Positions 44,391 to 52,452 of a DNA stretch of 64,000 nt are shown here, one piece after another. Below the pieces are notes generated by a model. It had not been told where the DNA came from. It worked only from the letters and a program-made list of their open reading frames with translations, and did not search any database. The stretch comes from a virus: positions 105,963-169,962 of IMG/VR virus record IMGVR_UViG_3300032770_000004. The stretch is one strand, 5' to 3'. The position numbers and the translations under genes are program-made. Positions within the stretch are counted from its first letter, which is position 1, and the number at the start of each line of letters is the position of its first letter.

Positions 44391-47300
44391 CACTGCTTTC
44401 CTCTTTCTCGCTATTGTTTTTAAGTGGTGGGGCCAATACGGCAACGTCAGCGAGGAAGAAGTTGTCGCTATTATTGCCCCGGATGAATCTGCATGCTACC
44501 ACACTTCCCTTTAGATTCTCATTGAACGCCTCGGGAAGACCTTCTTGGCCGGGCCAGCGCACTATGTTAAGTCTGATTCCGTCAACGTCAAGTGCTAGTT
44601 CAGAAGCAACTTTCTGATCTCCGGTCGTCTTCTGGACATAATCGAAGCGTCGATCTTCAACGACGTATGCAAGGACCGCGACTTCCATAGTATTCATAGG
44701 CAAGAGGTCGATACTCTCTAGAGTCTCGAATTCACGTGCGTCTACTACCTTCACTTCCTCGTTCACCCATGTCCACATGCCATCAAGTAGTACTTTCTTA
44801 TGGTACACATAGTACACATGATCGCCATCAATCTTGATTCTGTCTGGAGCGGCTTCCATTGCAAGAGGGGCGATAGGCTCAGAATAGGCTGGAAGCACAT
44901 TCTTTCGAAGTTGGTAACGAATCAAAGGAGACTGAGAGAAGAACTTCGCAGCAGTACCAGCAGCTGTTTTCTTGCGACCCAACTTTGTTGAAATATTTTC
45001 ATACATATACAGACGATCAGTCACGCTCATGGGAAGTCCGAACTTATCTTTCTCGGGAAACAGGCTATCAAGAGCACCACTAACAATCAGGTTCCTTATC
45101 ACAGAGCTGTTCAAGGCTGTAGTAGCGGGTTTGGGTCGCATTTCTTCCATACCGGTTTTCTTGTTCTTGTATGGGGCCAATTTGGCATTAGCGATCTGCC
45201 AGTTCTTGATACGAGTCAGAAAATCGGTAATGTCTGTAACACCTACCATCAATTCTAGTTGTTCCTTAGCCTTTTCCCCAAGACCTCGAAGAAGACTGAG
45301 AGGGGCGCGAATTTTGCCACCCTGGATTTCCCAGGTAGGTCCACTGAGGCGGATATCGGGGAGCGCCACGTATTGACCACAATAGCGCCAGAAACGACTA
45401 TCGATTTCGTTACGATCTGCGTTTTGGAGCACAGCCGTCCACCACTCAAGGGGATAGTAGTGCTTCAACCATGCACATGCGTAGGCCGTAATGACGTAAC
45501 AAACAGCGTGCGACTTGTTGAATCCATACTGGCCGAATGTTTCCATTTGGCCCCACAAAACATCAGCCACTTTACCTAGCCTCTTGACTGCATTCTTCAT
45601 GAAGAGCGGCCTATCAATGGAATTGACGTCGACCAATTTCTTCTTAGAGATACGTTGGCGAAAGTTATTGGCTTCGATAGCAGTGGTTTCTCCGACGTCT
45701 TGGAATACGGCCTGAAGTTGTTCTTGATAGACGATGATGCCAAAGCTCTCCTTAAGCTTCTTGTTTAGGACTTCAAGGTCTCCAACAGGCTTCATACCCT
45801 TAGCACGATTGGCGTACTCTACGAGCATGTTGTGCTGAGATTCGCCTTCGCCCACCATGGCGTCCAAGGGACCTGGGCGGTCCAGGGCGGTGAAGGCAGC
45901 TAGATTCTCGATGTTCTTTAGGGGGAGCTTCCCCTCATGGGCACGAAAGTGCGAAAGACCTTGCTTGGCTGCTGGGGCATCAAGCTGGAAGACTGTCTCG
46001 ACTCGACCTTCAGCGATGTCCTTATAGACTTCTAGGTCGTCCGGTAGGTCATAGATATCGAACATCTCGCCCTTCAAAGGGACAATTCGGATCGATGGAA
46101 CTTTCTTGCCGTTGATGATCTGGTATCCACCATTTTCATCTGGAATCAGTTCGATTGGATTCCTTTTTTGAATGAGCTTGATGGCTGTGCCTACATCCTT
46201 GAGACTATTCACCACAAGAAAGTCCATCTTGAGGCCGCCCGAAGCTTCTACGGTAGGTGCAGTAAATTGAGTAACACGCACATTGCCGACCGTGGTCAGT
46301 GGGATGAAGTTCTTGATGGGTTCATCGCTGATTACATACGCACAGGCATGGCGTGATTTTTGACGCGGGAGACCAAGTAGCTTGATGACAATTTCCCATT
46401 GCTTGGGATACTTTGCCATGAAGTCCTTAAGGGTAGCGTTAGTGTTCACGAGACCTTCAATCCAGTGCCCGTCGTTATCCTTGTACCCGAATACGTAATC
46501 GCGATCTGTGATGCCCTGAGGAGGTGCAGGAAGCTTTTTGCAAATCTCTTCGATAGCAGGAGGTACCAATCCAAGTTGTGCTCGAAACACGTCCTTGATG
46601 GAACTCTTAAGCTTCATGGTGGTATCTGTCGAAATCTGTGCAACGCATTCACCAAAGCGTTCCTTTAGCCAACCCTTATTGTCGTCGTCTGGGTCAACCA
46701 GAAGGTCGCGGTTAGGAAGGTCTTGGTCGATATCGGGCAATTTGCCGGTCTGGATTCTATCCAGGGTCATAAAGCGATCCATTGAGAGTCCGTACTTTAG
46801 AGGATCCGCATGCGTGATGCCCAAATAGTATGCCAACGAGAGACCGGCTGCACTTCCTCGACCGGGTCCAGTAAGCTGACCGTTCTTCAAATACAGAGAA
46901 CAGACTTCCTCGTCAATCATGAAGTACGGCAGAAGGTCGACCGTGCCATTATTGTGAAGTAGCTCGATTTCTTTGCGGAGGCGCTCGACGCGTTCCTTGT
47001 CGTTCCAATCCATGCGACCGTGTTTTTCAATCAGCTTCATAGTATGGCGAAGCGTGTCGGTCGGATAGAACTTGGTAGGTAGAGTCTTCCTGTTGGTGAA
47101 CTTGAATCCCTTGAACTTTTCGGCCCAGGCGTAAGTATTCTCGACATAGCCTTCATATTCAGCCTCGCTCATGTTGAACTGGATTTTGAAGTAGCTGAAA
47201 GCCTCATCACTACTGAAACGGTGATGGCTGTTAGCGAATCTCCAATTACCCATCTGAGCTAGACGAATGTCTTGTACGATCCGTTCGTCGGGAAAAGCAA

Positions 47301-48267
47301 AGTGACTATCATCACTAATAAGGATTGGATCCTTGTAGTGCTTAGCCATCGCAATCATGAAGCGATTGGTTCCTAGCTGTACATCGCCATTCGGACACCA
47401 GCCGCGACATTCATTCATCAAGAACCCTTCCCTCTTTTCTACGTCTGCAAGGACAATAGGGGTCTCCAGAACTTTCCACTGGCGATTCTCCATGACTTCT
47501 AGAATGGAACCATGCTCTTTAGTGGCCTTCTCTTTGTTTCTCTTGAAGGCATCAGCAACCTGTTCGAGCTTCACCTCGCCCTTATTTGTCTTCACCTTAC
47601 GCCATGTGGGGAACTTAGTTTTCATTCCACCGATATCGGTGACGAAGATGGCTGCTTCCCAATTGCGATCACACACATGCGGGAAAATCTCGACATAGAA
47701 GTTCCCCGGCTTGAACACACTACGGAGCTTCTCGTAATACTTCTTGGCTGTATAGGGGTCGTTATTGGCCAGAATGTGGCGTGACACCATGCCAATCAAA
47801 CAACCACTGGTACCGGTGATATTGTAGGAGCCAAGCTCTTCGAGGTTCTTCCAGGTGAAGAGCGGCTTCCTTTCGGATCCGTGCTTCTCTGCTCGAAGGT
47901 CGGCATCACTTAGGACCCTACACAGAGCACTAAATGCGGTCTCATCTTGTGCATGGAGTGTCAGGTGCATGTACTTCAGATGTTCACGGTATGTTCCGTC
48001 CTTATCCTTGGCAATGCCCTGCGCTGCGTATATTGGGCAGTTATCATCGCGGAAGTAGCCTTCGAGGCCAAGAATAGGCGTAAGACCTTTATAGGCCTTC
48101 TTTTCCTTGGTCAGGTCGTAAACCTGTCTGGTTGCTTCTAGGGTGCCGTGGTCTGTTACAGTGACATACCCAGTTCCAAGCTCAAGCTCTCGTTTGGCGA
48201 ACTGTTCTGGGGTACTTGCTGAATCTAGACTCTTAACGTGACAATGCGGCGTAACAAAATTCTTCAT
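44383..48267 (-). CDS. C-family DNA polymerase III alpha subunit-like
   Basis: 1294 residues, near the 1160 of DnaE. N-terminal PHP domain: TPHCHVKSLDSAS (H8, H10), TDHGTLEATRQVYD and DSHFAFPD later. Polymerase palm: GPGRGSAAGLSLAYYLGITH, then PDIDQDLPNRD near 510-521 with the catalytic aspartates. Fingers: NKSHAVCYVITAYACAWLKHYYP. The C-terminal 250 residues are beta-rich (OB-like region: AVLAYVVEDRRFDYVQKTTG). Most T4-like phages use family B polymerases; this one has the bacterial-type replicase. Clamp or loader genes are not in this window. Confidence 0.92.
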   Translation of the reverse strand: MKNFVTPHCHVKSLDSASTPEQFAKRELELGTGYVTVTDHGTLEATRQVYDLTKEKKAYKGLTPILGLEGYFRDDNCPIYAAQGIAKDKDGTYREHLKYMHLTLHAQDETAFSALCRVLSDADLRAEKHGSERKPLFTWKNLEELGSYNITGTSGCLIGMVSRHILANNDPYTAKKYYEKLRSVFKPGNFYVEIFPHVCDRNWEAAIFVTDIGGMKTKFPTWRKVKTNKGEVKLEQVADAFKRNKEKATKEHGSILEVMENRQWKVLETPIVLADVEKREGFLMNECRGWCPNGDVQLGTNRFMIAMAKHYKDPILISDDSHFAFPDERIVQDIRLAQMGNWRFANSHHRFSSDEAFSYFKIQFNMSEAEYEGYVENTYAWAEKFKGFKFTNRKTLPTKFYPTDTLRHTMKLIEKHGRMDWNDKERVERLRKEIELLHNNGTVDLLPYFMIDEEVCSLYLKNGQLTGPGRGSAAGLSLAYYLGITHADPLKYGLSMDRFMTLDRIQTGKLPDIDQDLPNRDLLVDPDDDNKGWLKERFGECVAQISTDTTMKLKSSIKDVFRAQLGLVPPAIEEICKKLPAPPQGITDRDYVFGYKDNDGHWIEGLVNTNATLKDFMAKYPKQWEIVIKLLGLPRQKSRHACAYVISDEPIKNFIPLTTVGNVRVTQFTAPTVEASGGLKMDFLVVNSLKDVGTAIKLIQKRNPIELIPDENGGYQIINGKKVPSIRIVPLKGEMFDIYDLPDDLEVYKDIAEGRVETVFQLDAPAAKQGLSHFRAHEGKLPLKNIENLAAFTALDRPGPLDAMVGEGESQHNMLVEYANRAKGMKPVGDLEVLNKKLKESFGIIVYQEQLQAVFQDVGETTAIEANNFRQRISKKKLVDVNSIDRPLFMKNAVKRLGKVADVLWGQMETFGQYGFNKSHAVCYVITAYACAWLKHYYPLEWWTAVLQNADRNEIDSRFWRYCGQYVALPDIRLSGPTWEIQGGKIRAPLSLLRGLGEKAKEQLELMVGVTDITDFLTRIKNWQIANAKLAPYKNKKTGMEEMRPKPATTALNSSVIRNLIVSGALDSLFPEKDKFGLPMSVTDRLYMYENISTKLGRKKTAAGTAAKFFSQSPLIRYQLRKNVLPAYSEPIAPLAMEAAPDRIKIDGDHVYYVYHKKVLLDGMWTWVNEEVKVVDAREFETLESIDLLPMNTMEVAVLAYVVEDRRFDYVQKTTGDQKVASELALDVDGIRLNIVRWPGQEGLPEAFNENLKGSVVACRFIRGNNSDNFFLADVAVLAPPLKNNSEKEESSDV

Positions 48268-48563
48268 TCCTTTCGACCATTTCCTCGCTTCTCTTTTGCA
48301 AGGATCTTAACGTTGAAATACGGTTGATGCTGAATCGATACAACATAACGCAGATTACACTTGACACAAGTCAATGAAGATCCGCCATTGTCGAATTCAA
48401 GCTCGTTGTGGGGACATTTCTTTGGATCTACAGATTCCTCTTTCTTCTTTTCCTTCTCCGTATCTTTGAGGCTCTGTTTGATCATTTTGACATACTTAGG
48501 ACCAAACCCTTTCTCGACACGCTTCAGGAATTCCTTCAGCCAATCTTCATTGTTCTTAGCCAT
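48264..48563 (-). CDS. Zinc-knuckle hypothetical protein
   Basis: 99 residues. Basic Lys/Glu helical N-terminus, then CPHNELEFDNGGSSLTCVKC, which could bind one zinc (two Cys pairs or Cys/His), then a beta segment (YVVSIQHQPYFNVKI) and a Lys/Arg tail. ATGA overlap with the polymerase gene. A DNA-binding polymerase accessory role is only suggested by position. Confidence 0.5.
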   Translation of the reverse strand: MAKNNEDWLKEFLKRVEKGFGPKYVKMIKQSLKDTEKEKKKEESVDPKKCPHNELEFDNGGSSLTCVKCNLRYVVSIQHQPYFNVKILAKEKRGNGRKE

Positions 48564-48780
48564 CTACTTCGACCTTCAGAGCTGCTCGCAGCTTCAAGAC
48601 TACTTGTTGATACAACTCCTCAACTTCCTCTTCTGTCATCAGAAGCGCCTGTGCAATTGCTTTAGGGGGCGCTCCATCGGGATAACGTTCAAGCATCTTC
48701 TTGAGGCTGTTGTCAAAACGTTTAACATTGACAAAATCAGGATCTTCAGCAATCTTACGTCTCGTTTCTTCCACTGTCAT
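48556..48780 (-). CDS. Small helical protein with HTH-like C-terminus
   Basis: 74 residues. Second half (APPKAIAQALLMTEEEVEEL, YQQVVLKLRAALKV) resembles the helix-turn-helix of sigma region 4-like proteins. Could bind DNA or RNA polymerase, but no clear family is recognised. Overlaps neighbours at both ends. Confidence 0.5.
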   Translation of the reverse strand: MTVEETRRKIAEDPDFVNVKRFDNSLKKMLERYPDGAPPKAIAQALLMTEEEVEELYQQVVLKLRAALKVEVDG

Positions 48781-49171
48781 TTCGTTTGAACTCCAATATC
48801 TTAGCTGTGGTTCTAGGTGGTGATTCTACCTTCTTGAGTTGATCCTGCAAAGCTTTTCTTGCTATAGCAAGATCAGACTCGGTATCCTTCAGAAGCTTAC
48901 GAACCGTCTTCAGCTCCTCTGTTGTTGTTTTGAGACGCTCTTGAGACCTTTCCAGCGCTCTTAATGCAGTAAGGTATTCTGTCATTTTCACAACAGGTGC
49001 TTCTTTCTTGAGGTAGCGAAGATTCTTCCTAGCAGTATCTACTGCCACCTTGGCATTATCTGTGGCTACTGCCTGTTTCTTGGCTAGCTCTTGATAGTTA
49101 TTGAGATCATGCACTAAGGTATCGATTAGGAACTCTAGTGCTTCAACATCATTATCTGGAACGTCTGCCAT
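48755..49171 (-). CDS. Coiled-coil protein
   Basis: 138 residues, almost wholly coiled coil (residues 10-120: LIDTLVHDLNNYQELAKKQA, ALRALERSQERLKTTTEELK, KLLKDTESDLAIARKALQDQ) with a short basic tail ending RNDSGRNET. Its stop overlaps the next gene by 26 bp. It may pair with the phosphoesterase encoded just upstream. Function unknown. Confidence 0.5.
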   Translation of the reverse strand: MADVPDNDVEALEFLIDTLVHDLNNYQELAKKQAVATDNAKVAVDTARKNLRYLKKEAPVVKMTEYLTALRALERSQERLKTTTEELKTVRKLLKDTESDLAIARKALQDQLKKVESPPRTTAKILEFKRNDSGRNET

Positions 49172-50417
49172 TGGCCACCTTGCCGAATTCGGCTGGGCCC
49201 GGAAAAGGCTTGACGATATTGTCTAGAGAAGCGTCTCTGTCGGTCTTCTCGTCAACGAGGATTTCCATTCGGTGACCGATAATGATACCGGGAACGGATT
49301 CCCAAATCTGCTGGCAACATGCTGTCTGCATGATTCCGATAGCCTGTGCATACTCATCACTGGGTACAAGGCAACCATTAGTCAGAAGCACTACATTGTT
49401 TGGCAGGCGAGTCGATGAAGCTACATGGACATGGCCAACGCCGAATAGCTGAGCCTTTTCGAGGGTGTTGATTTCGTTGATTTGCTTGCGTACATGCTCA
49501 ACATTGATTGACTTGTTTGGGAAGCCTACATTGAGCACGGTATCGCCGTGAGTCATGAACCCGCGCTGATCGAATGCCTCGTATATGTAGTATGGCTTAA
49601 GAGGAATATCTACGCTGACATTCGGAGTGTCCTTAAGAGCCATCTTGAGGGCGGCGTAAATCATGTTCTCGATGCTATCCCATTTCTGGTTGATAGCTCG
49701 GTCTGGATGGCGATCTCCACGTCGACCGTGATTACCGGGAGACGTGAATACCTTAACCTCTTTGAACTGACTAGAAAGGAAGCGTATGGCCTGTTCCAGA
49801 TTCCAAAGAGCCCTCTGAAACTGTTCGGCTAGAGGAGCGTTGGCTTCCTTATCGTGAAGCTTACCCTGAATGACATCGCCAATCAGGTGAACATAGAGAA
49901 CGGTTTCATCGCGGTATTGAGGCTTCCAATCGGCTGCTGTCTTTACTACAGCAGCGGTTCTGCGAGCCTCTTCTGTGACTCCGTATTGGTAACCAGTCTC
50001 AGGAGCGATCAAATCCGATCCATAGTGTAGGTCTGAAAGCATCAGATTCAAGATTCGAGCCGTCTTGACGTTCTTCTTGCCTTTGTATGGAATCGCTGGA
50101 GGTAGCGGGTGCTTCTCCATTAGGGCATCTAAGCTTCCAAGGAAGATTTGATTGCGTACCAGTACATTGGCAGCCGTACGGCCCCTTTTGACATCATGCA
50201 TCTGAATCTGTTCATCTGCACGCTCCTCAAGGATCTCTTTAATCTGTCTGTTTTCTTCTTCTCGAATACTGGCCCTATGTGCTCTGCGCTTGTCATCATT
50301 GCAAGCCTTGCAATCGTTGTTTAGACCATCTGCGTGCGACCTGTGTCGATAGAAGAAGTCTGTCGTTGCGGGAAAGTCTTCCCCACAAACAGTACACGTT
50401 TTAGTTTTTTGAATCAT
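49152..50417 (-). CDS. Phosphoesterase with HNH-type zinc finger N-terminus
   Basis: 421 residues from ATG 50417, which is joined to the preceding stop as TGATG. N-terminal treble clef: C8-x2-C11 and C36-x2-C39 with FFYRHRSHADGLNND, the same type as in HNH genes here. A helical linker (residues 45-110) follows. Phosphoesterase: LSDLHYG (Asp129, His131), IGDVIQG (180-186), SPGNH (226-230), THGD and GVGHVHVA. Mre11/SbcD-type nucleases share this set. It might be the partner of the Rad50-like ATPase at 56086, although they are not adjacent; alternatively a RNA or nucleotide phosphatase. Confidence 0.75.
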   Translation of the reverse strand: MIQKTKTCTVCGEDFPATTDFFYRHRSHADGLNNDCKACNDDKRRAHRASIREEENRQIKEILEERADEQIQMHDVKRGRTAANVLVRNQIFLGSLDALMEKHPLPPAIPYKGKKNVKTARILNLMLSDLHYGSDLIAPETGYQYGVTEEARRTAAVVKTAADWKPQYRDETVLYVHLIGDVIQGKLHDKEANAPLAEQFQRALWNLEQAIRFLSSQFKEVKVFTSPGNHGRRGDRHPDRAINQKWDSIENMIYAALKMALKDTPNVSVDIPLKPYYIYEAFDQRGFMTHGDTVLNVGFPNKSINVEHVRKQINEINTLEKAQLFGVGHVHVASSTRLPNNVVLLTNGCLVPSDEYAQAIGIMQTACCQQIWESVPGIIIGHRMEILVDEKTDRDASLDNIVKPFPGPAEFGKVANGRRSR

Positions 50418-51010
50418 CAATTCGCCTCGGGCACCAAGGGTCCAACGGTCTCGGTCTTGGCTTCAACTGGCGCTGTATTCTCAGAAGATCCTTCGGTTTT
50501 CAGTGCCACATCTTCCTTGGCTACGATCTCGTAGACTTCCTGGACGGTAAATGTATTGCCTGCTGGCGAGGTGATGACAGTCCCAGCACCCTTACCAGTT
50601 AGCTGCTCACGGAATTGAGGCTGAAGTTGCTCAAACATAAACTGGACTCGCGAAACAGGTTCAGTGGGCTTACCATCAGGAGTCTGTTCCTTAAACACTA
50701 CGAGAGTGCGTTCGCCAACTACTGAAACAGGCTTCATGACGCCCTGTTCAATAAGGGTAGCCATCTGCTTCTGTTCTTCTTCAGACTTAGTGATGGCCTT
50801 CTGACGACGATTGGCGATCACGGTGTTCTCTACTACCTCAACACCAAAGTTCTGTACCAATGCATCCAGAATCTCTACGGATTGGCTGAATTGCGACTGA
50901 AGGTTTTGAACCATTCCAATGAGCTGAGGAACTACTTGTTCGAGCGCGGTTACGCGCTGCATTGCATCACGGGCATTCTTTCGGGCTAGATTTGCGATTG
51001 TTTCTGACAT
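50417..51010 (-). CDS. Hypothetical coiled-coil protein
   Basis: 197 residues. First 75 residues are helical heptads (NARDAMQRVTALEQVVPQLI, GMVQNLQSQFSQSVEILDAL), then beta segments (VSVVGERTLVVFKEQTPDG, TVITSPAGNTFTVQEVYEIV) and a disordered acidic tail. No family recognised. 3 nt from the previous gene. Confidence 0.5.
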   Translation of the reverse strand: MSETIANLARKNARDAMQRVTALEQVVPQLIGMVQNLQSQFSQSVEILDALVQNFGVEVVENTVIANRRQKAITKSEEEQKQMATLIEQGVMKPVSVVGERTLVVFKEQTPDGKPTEPVSRVQFMFEQLQPQFREQLTGKGAGTVITSPAGNTFTVQEVYEIVAKEDVALKTEGSSENTAPVEAKTETVGPLVPEAN

Positions 51011-51013
51011 ATT

Positions 51014-51955
51014 TTATCTCTTAGGGAAGACGCTGGTCGGCGAGAATATACTACCACTTGCGACCGGGTCTTGGTTTTCTGCCACTTTTGCATGAGCAGC
51101 AGCAACCATGGCCATTGCTGTGCTGTTTAGTCTAGGAACCGGCCTAATTACATTCGGGCCGGAAGCTCTTGATTCTCCAAGAGAGACGTTCTTCCAGAAG
51201 AGAGCGCCTTCTGCTCCACCGGCTATGATGAACTTTTGTCCTTCAGGGCCGATGAAGTGCTCGCCTCTTTTGTCAATGGCACGTGAATACTTGCGTTTGT
51301 CTTTAGGTTCACGCCAGATCTCATCGCCATTTTCGGTTACGTCTCTCTGTTTGAAGCTTACTAGATGCTCTCCGTTCTCGTCAAGAACTCGCTTGTACTT
51401 GATATCACCAACAATCAGTTCCTCTGGTAGATCGGGCAGATCTACCGTCTTCTTGAGACGACCACGAGGTTTTGGCTGGGCGGGAGCCGCTTCGGTTTTC
51501 TTTAAAGGCTTGGTTTGAACTCGTGGCGATGCGACCTTAGTAGTAGGGGCTGTAGGGCCCTGTACAGGCTTAAACGAAGGCTCCTTGGGTTCTGCCAGTT
51601 CTGGCTTCTTCAAGAGCTTGGCTACGAGCTGCTTTAGGACCTTAGTTTCCTCTTGGGTGAACGCATTCGCAGAGCCATTAGATGTTGGTTTTTCAGATTC
51701 TACCCCCAACAGTACCTTGAGACGTTGACGAGCGAACTCGCGATACTCTTGAGCTACTTCCAATGCGAGATCGCTGAAATCGTTGTCGAAAAGCTCGGCA
51801 TTGATGATTGTACGATGATATTGAGCTTTGGCAAAACGTCTCTCTGCCTCGCTCATCTCTTCGTCAACGGTCTTCTCTAGTGTTTCTACCGCAGGCTCGT
51901 CTTGGGTTATCTGTTCCAATACGTCATCTGGGGAATCAAAATCATACTTTGGCAT
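51014..51955 (-). CDS. Hypothetical multidomain protein with Pro/Lys linker
   Basis: 313 residues. Acidic helical N-terminus (1-75), a helical stretch (TQEETKVLKQLVAKLLKKPE), a Pro/Lys/Ala-rich disordered linker (about 115-165), then beta repeats: IVGDIKYKRVLDENGEHLVS and KYSRAIDKRGEHFIGPEGQK. The C-terminus is Ala/Met helical. The paired RxxDxxGEH units (VLDENGEHLV, AIDKRGEHFI) are a short internal repeat. Function unknown. Confidence 0.5.
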   Translation of the reverse strand: MPKYDFDSPDDVLEQITQDEPAVETLEKTVDEEMSEAERRFAKAQYHRTIINAELFDNDFSDLALEVAQEYREFARQRLKVLLGVESEKPTSNGSANAFTQEETKVLKQLVAKLLKKPELAEPKEPSFKPVQGPTAPTTKVASPRVQTKPLKKTEAAPAQPKPRGRLKKTVDLPDLPEELIVGDIKYKRVLDENGEHLVSFKQRDVTENGDEIWREPKDKRKYSRAIDKRGEHFIGPEGQKFIIAGGAEGALFWKNVSLGESRASGPNVIRPVPRLNSTAMAMVAAAHAKVAENQDPVASGSIFSPTSVFPKR

Positions 51956-51994
51956 CTACAATACCTTCAATTGCCTTACAGCATAGCACATCTT

Positions 51995-52441
51995 TTACTT
52001 AGTGCCAGTACTGCCGAAGCCACCTGATCCACGTGAGGTATCTGAAAGCTCGGAAACCTCTACCAATTCAGTCCTTGGAACTTCGCATACAACCATCTGC
52101 GCGATGCGATCTCCAGGTTTAATGTTGATGATTTCTTCAAGCGATCCCAGCTGTGTGCTCTTAATTAGAGCTACCTTCACTTCGCCTCGATAGTCACTGT
52201 CAATCGTACCAGGGGTATTGACAACAGTGATGCCTTGTTTGACGGCAAGGCCGCTGCGAGGACGAATTTGAATCTCATAGCCGGGCGGCACTTCCATTGC
52301 CCAGCCAGTAGAGACCAACGTCACGGTGTGGTTGCGAACAGAAGCTTCTTCTGCCGCATACAAATCATACCCAGAAGAGCCAGGGGTAGCCTGGGTAGGG
52401 AGTTTGGCTGTTTCCTTCAACTTCTTTAGTTTTACTTGCAT
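51995..52441 (-). CDS. dut: dUTPase, trimeric all-beta type
   Basis: 148 residues, full length, preceded by AAGGAGA. All five motifs: SGYDLYA (23-29), RPRSGLA, DSDYRGE, GDRIAQM, and a Gly-rich C-terminal arm RGSGGFGSTG. It converts dUTP to dUMP, keeping uracil out of DNA and feeding thymidylate synthesis. Directly downstream of the ribonucleotide reductase gene, in a nucleotide-supply pair. Confidence 0.93.
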   Translation of the reverse strand: MQVKLKKLKETAKLPTQATPGSSGYDLYAAEEASVRNHTVTLVSTGWAMEVPPGYEIQIRPRSGLAVKQGITVVNTPGTIDSDYRGEVKVALIKSTQLGSLEEIINIKPGDRIAQMVVCEVPRTELVEVSELSDTSRGSGGFGSTGTK

Positions 52442-52452
52442 TTAGATTCTCC

